Below, one piece after another: positions 59,716-64,000 of a stretch of 64,000 nucleotides of DNA. The notes beneath the pieces are model-generated. The model did no database searches and was not told the DNA's origin. It worked only from the letters and a program-made list of their open reading frames with translations. The DNA comes from Odontocerum albicorne. Lineage: Eukaryota > Arthropoda > Insecta > Trichoptera > Odontoceridae. How positions within the stretch are numbered: the first letter of the stretch is position 1; each line of letters starts with the position of its first letter. The position numbers were made by a program, and so were the translations under genes. The stretch lies in assembly GCA_949825065.1 (NCBI GenBank), contig OX463842.1, positions 53,516,034 through 53,580,033 of the forward strand, given 5' to 3'.

Positions 59716-60068
59716 GGGGGGATGTATAGCGGAGTGTATGAATTTGGAAAAGGCGACACGGCGGGTTGTATAGCGAACTGTATGGATGTGAAAAAGGCGA
59801 CAGGGGGGTGTATAGCGAACTGTATGGATGTGGAACAGGCGACAGGGGGGATGTATAGCGAACTGTATGGATGTGGAAAAGGCCACAGGGGGGCGAGGGG
59901 GGGGGGTGTGTATAGCAAACTGTATGGATGTGGAAAAGGTGACAGGGGGGATGTATAACGAACTGTATGGATGTGGAAAACCAGGGGGGATGTATAGCGA
60001 ACTGTATGAATGTGGAAAAGGGGACAGGGGGGATGTATAGCGAGCTGTATGGATGTGGAAAAGGCGAC
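59716..60068. repeat. G-rich ~43-bp minisatellite, about 8 copies
   Basis: Unit GGGGGGATGTATAGCGAAC, TGTATGGATGTGGAAAAGG, CGACA, with variable G runs. The longest is GGGGGGG near 59900. Confidence 0.9.
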
Positions 60069-60145
60069 ATCTATGTGAGTGGATTAAAAGGTGAAGATAA
60101 TGAATTAGTTATCTCTGCTTATTCCAAAATATATATGACATGGTT

Positions 60146-60325
60146 GTATGTACATACTCGTATATCATACATCTTGATAATGTATGTACATACTCGTATA
60201 TCATACATCTTGATAATGTATGTACATACTCGTATATCATACATCTTGATAATGTATGTACATACTCGTATATCATACATCTTGATAATGTATGTACATA
60301 CTCGTATATCATACATCTTGATAAT
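60146..60325. repeat. 36-bp minisatellite, 5 copies
   Basis: Unit ATGTATGTACATACTCGT then ATATCATACATCTTGATA. Each unit contains TACTCGTA; identical between copies. Confidence 0.97.
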
Positions 60326-60439
60326 GATAGACTGAAAGTGAAACGGATTCAATCTAGTGGATCTCTTAAGATCAGACAAAAACTTAATTCAGAAAACATA
60401 AATTGGATACGGAATCCGAATGACAAATAATGAATAAAA

Positions 60440-61425
60440 AACACTTTACCATTCAACTACAATATATTCCTTATGCATCTGATGCTTAACATAAAACCCT
60501 TTACCATTCAACTACAATATATTCCTTATGCATCTGATGCTTAACATAAAACCCTTTACCATTCAACTACAATATATTCCTTATGCATCTGATGCTTAAC
60601 ATAAAACTTACCTATCGCATGAATAACAATATATTCCTTATGCATCTGATGCTTAACATAAAACTTACCTATCGCATGAATAACAATATATTCCTTATGC
60701 ATCTGATGCTTAACATAAAACTTACCTATCGCATGAATAACAATATATTCCTTATGCATCTGATGCTTAACATAAAACTTACCTATCGCATGAATAACAA
60801 TATATTCCTTATGCATCTGATGCTTAACATAAAACTTACCTATCGCATGAATAACAATATATTCCTTATGCATCTGATGCTTAACATAAAACTTACCTAT
60901 CGCATGAATAACAATATATTCCTTATGCATCTGATGCTTAACATAAAACTTACCTATCGCATGAATAACAATATATTCCTTATGCATCTGATGCTTAACA
61001 TAAAACTTACCTATCGCATGAATAACAATATATTCCTTATGCATCTGATGCTTAACATAAAACTTACCTATCGCATGAATAACAATATATTCCTTATGCA
61101 TCTGATGCTTAACATAAAACTTACCTATCGCATGAATAACAATATATTCCTTATGCATCTGATGCTTAACATAAAACTTACCTATCGCATGAATAACAAT
61201 ATATTCCTTATGCATCTGATGCTTAACATAAAACTTACCTATCGCATGAATAACAATATATTCCTTATGCATCTGATGCTTAACATAAAACTTACCTATC
61301 GCATGAATAACAATATATTCCTTATGCATCTGATGCTTAACATAAAACTTACCTATCGCATGAATAACAATATATTCCTTATGCATCTGATGCTTAACAT
61401 AAAACTTACCTATCGCATGAATAAC
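60440..61425. repeat. 57-bp array, about 17 copies, almost perfectly homogeneous
   Basis: Three 55-bp units (ACCCTTTACCATTCAACTAC type) are followed by about 14 identical 57-bp units (AACTTACCTATCGCATGAAT, AACAATATATTCCTTATGC, ATCTGATGCTTAACATAA). The 57-bp period gives 276- and 288-residue frames on opposite strands, which are artefacts. Confidence 0.98.
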
Positions 61426-61743
61426 AAACTTAATGTAAACAGAATGTGACCAGACACGATACCCGTCCCGTACTCGCGTTAGTGCGCATCTCTCGGATGC
61501 TGTGTGTCACTAATGTAGAGTTACTCCAGGGATACACTTGGATAAACGAGTGAGAAATATCACGAAATAAAACAATATCTCCGGAGAAACTGTCGAAGTA
61601 TTTTAATATAAAATACTCGTATAAATGGATAACCACTTGAATATATGGTAGTGTAACATTTACGTATGTCTGTTAATTCTCACTGCATATTATTGTAAGA
61701 TTTTCATTATTAATCAATGTTACAGTGCTACAGAATACGAGTA

Positions 61744-61826
61744 CAAAACCGCACACCGCACAGAGCATTCAATTCCGCATGCTACAAAAAACCGCACACC
61801 GCACAGAGCATTCAATTCCGCATGCA
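61744..61826. repeat. Two-copy ~42-bp duplication
   Basis: AAACCGCACACCGCACAGAG and CATTCAATTCCGCATGC occur twice. Confidence 0.9.
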
Positions 61827-61849
61827 TCAAATATTCTATTAAGATCAAT

Positions 61850-62060
61850 CAATATACTCGTAGCATCTCATCCCCCGGCGATACGGGTACCGGTAGCGAC
61901 ACTCGCTATTCGAGTCGACCCGACCCGACCCGACCGCATCCCCCAGCTTCGGGTCGGTCTCAGCCTCGGTCTCCGGATTTGAGACTCCTTGCGTTCGGTA
62001 ATTATTGCAGTTATTCAACGAGAATTCCTTTTGAATCTCATTATTCAAATCCCACGAATC
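61850..62060. other. Unique GC-rich block with GACCC pentamers
   Basis: GTCGACCCGACCCGACCCG near 61914 and GCGATACGGGTACCGGTAGC near 61876; no ORF of known family. Confidence 0.25.
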
Positions 62061-62367
62061 CGTACTAATGCACTATCGTTTGCTTTGTGAAAAGAAACCA
62101 ATTTAATGGATTGTACTCGTACTCGTACTCGTACACTGTCCGTTCTTTAATTTGAGATCGCGGAGAACTCCGATCAGGCGTGAATTTGAATTGATAATGG
62201 AATTTTAACAAAAATCTCGTTTCCGTTTTGATTACGTCCTAATAAAAAAATACTTCGAAAGATTATTTGCAAACTTATTTAACAAATATTATATATTGTA
62301 TTTGAATAAAAACAAATAACATAAAAAATTTGTACATACACATATTATTAATATACACATAATAATA

Positions 62368-62525
62368 CCGATCCAGAGGTGGCGGGTTCGATCCCCGCTG
62401 AAATCCAGATTTTTTTAAATGGAATTCCAGTCTGGTTTTCACTTAGGGCCCATTAAAACAACTTTCTGGTTGGTTGGAAGATATTGCCACATGACAATAA
62501 ACTCGCCAGGTGAAATAAATAAAAA
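62368..62525 (+). repeat. tRNA-derived SINE (family S), head truncated
   Basis: Begins at the T-arm: GGCGGGTTCGATCCCCGC (perfect box B). The body follows (AATTCCAGTCTGGTTTTCAC; TTTCTGGTTGGTTGGAAGAT; CCACATGACAATAAACTCGC), with an A/T-rich tail. Best-preserved body of the family here. Confidence 0.75.
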
Positions 62526-63079
62526 AATTAAAAAAATAATAATAATAATATTGAAACCACAATAAATTGAGTATGAAAAATGATAATTGTGGGGGTCAAC
62601 GCTCTATTTGTTCTTTAGTGTAAAAAAATAAGAAGCAATTTTATTATTAAAAACGTTAAAACAATGCTTTATTTTCAAATAGAAACATACCCTTTTAAGT
62701 AATTGTCAAATTGCTTTTAATAATAACAGTTATTGTAGTTACAGAATCATTTGTGTAGCGCTGTTTGGAGAGCAGACTCTCTCCAGACATATTATTTTCG
62801 AGTATTTATACTTTTGATATAAGGAAACGATACCTCCTTCATAATCTGTGTGTTGTAACTAAACTTACATAACTGACCTTATTTCGTATTGGTAATTAAA
62901 TATTAAATATTTATAAGTTAAAAGAAATTATCGCTAGAATGGGATATTTCGTTTCATTTTCAGCTGAAATCGAATTATTAGGATACGAAATTATTCGCGC
63001 ATAGAGCAATATTATCTAAGGTGTAAATTAAAACAAAATTGCATCTTTCAGTAACTTTAGACTCCTATATCAAGCCAAG
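62526..63079. other. No gene; family R fragment at 62755-62791
   Basis: TAGCGCTGTTTGGAGAGC then AGACTCTCTCCAGAC matches the 5' part of the 19.8-kb family R copy. The rest is AT-rich. Confidence 0.45.
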
Positions 63080-64000
63080 ATGGAATCAATTATACTGTGC
63101 GGAATGGGAGTTAAGGGAAATGCGTATAAAATCTACGTATCACGCCATTTCCCTGTCGGGGTTGGCAGAGAAGAAAGAGCGCAAAACTTGCTTATCTCAA
63201 CACACAACCTTAGTTTATTCTACAAGCATACAACTTATACGATTTATTTGACTTTCTACATTTCCTTCTTTCAGAATATCATTCCCTTGATCCAACCATA
63301 CTTTCTTCGATTTTCCTCTCACATTTACACTATTTATTTTGTTAATATTCTTTTAGTATATGTAATTATTTTTTTGGTTAGACTTTCTTCATTCGTTCCA
63401 CATTCCCAAACCATATCAGCGTGCTCTTCTTCATCTTACTTAACACACCAGTTCACATTCATCACTAACCACTTCATCTACTATAGTATGCTGTCACACA
63501 TTATCACCCTCTTTAATCTTCTCAATTCATCACTAACCACTTTATCTAGTATGCTGTCACACATTATCACCCTCTGTAATCTTCTCAATTCATCACTAAC
63601 CACTTCATCTAGTATGCTGTCACACATTATCACCCTCTGTAATCTTCTCAATTCATCACTAACCACTTCATCTAGTATGCTGTCACACATTATCACCCTC
63701 TGTAATCTTCTCAATTCATCACTAACCACTTCATCTATTATGCTGTCACACATTATCACCCTCTGTAATCTTCTCAATTCATCACTAACCACTTCATCTA
63801 GTATGCTGTCACACATTATCACCCTCTGTAATCTTCTCAATTCACCACTAACCACTTCATCTAGTATGCTGTCACACATTATCACCCTCTGTAATCTTCT
63901 CAATTCATCACTAACCACTTCATCTAGTATGCTGTCACACATTATCACCCTCTGTAATCTTCTCAATTAATTTATTTGTGCAGCATCTATTTGGCTCCCC
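63080..64000 (-). pseudogene. Family K LINE pol fragment containing an in-frame 63-bp minisatellite
   Basis: Minus strand, downstream to upstream: DKQVLRSFFSANPDREMA near 63130-63200 (terminal motif), then VLSKMKKSTLIWFGNVERM near 63385-63450. Then come eight 63-bp units (63463-63968), each coding LRRLQRVIMCDSILDEVVSD plus E. The unit corresponds to the 'MR.LRR..G....D.I.NE..R' block that precedes 'LRWFGHVERM' in LINE polymerases. A coding segment was thus amplified in frame (161-residue open minus frame). The element continues beyond the window. The 296-residue plus frame is antisense. Confidence 0.65.

Noticed and set aside
60556..61449. 276- and 288-residue open frames on opposite strands
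   Set aside because: Pure translations of a 57-bp tandem array; the period is a multiple of three and both strands are open.
63080..63970. 296-residue plus-strand frame
   Set aside because: Antisense of a LINE fragment and its 63-bp array; no domain on the plus strand.

Overview
The window looks like AT-rich (about two-thirds A+T by eye) intergenic or intronic DNA of an arthropod, most likely an insect and plausibly a moth or butterfly. I infer this from the mobile elements: a CsRn1/Kabuki-like Ty3/gypsy LTR family primed by tRNA-Trp, an HUH-Rep Helitron, mariner elements, RTE-type and other non-LTR retrotransposons, and tRNA-derived SINEs. I find no host protein-coding gene and no genuine tRNA, rRNA or CRISPR locus. 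Nearly all long open frames are tandem-repeat artefacts or pieces of mobile elements.

Layout. 0-5 kb: a SINE with an amplified 5' head, two minisatellites, a perfect 26-bp foldback and a GC-rich block. 5-12 kb: a SINE, a LINE copy with target-site duplication (8.7-9.5 kb), and a rearranged CsRn1-like copy (10.2-11.5 kb). 12-16.2 kb: LINE fragments, a 153-bp tandem array that stays open, and two mariner copies, one with both inverted termini. 17-33 kb: minisatellites, LINE 3' fragments, two members of a dispersed family ('D') and several GC-rich unique blocks. 34.2-35.9 kb: a 5'-truncated RTE element with a 12-bp target-site duplication. 37-48 kb: very dense minisatellites, SINEs, a third D copy and a compound hexanucleotide array. 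49.0-52.2 kb: a Helitron relic with both termini. 52.8-54.5 kb: an 87-bp satellite. 54.5-56.75 kb: a small LTR retrotransposon carrying an open reading frame for most of the histone H2B fold. 57-64 kb: more arrays, a GC-rich block, a SINE, and a LINE whose coding region has been expanded into a 63-bp minisatellite.

Three signals deserve attention. First, the LTR element carrying a histone H2B sequence. Second, the octamer TACGAGTA/TACTCGTA, which I counted about 47 times where base composition predicts two or three. Third, dispersed elements and a LINE ORF in which local segments have expanded into minisatellites; about two dozen arrays together cover some 11-12 kb. Unique GC-rich blocks without ORFs, spaced every few kb, may be regulatory DNA of a neighbouring gene; this is inference only.
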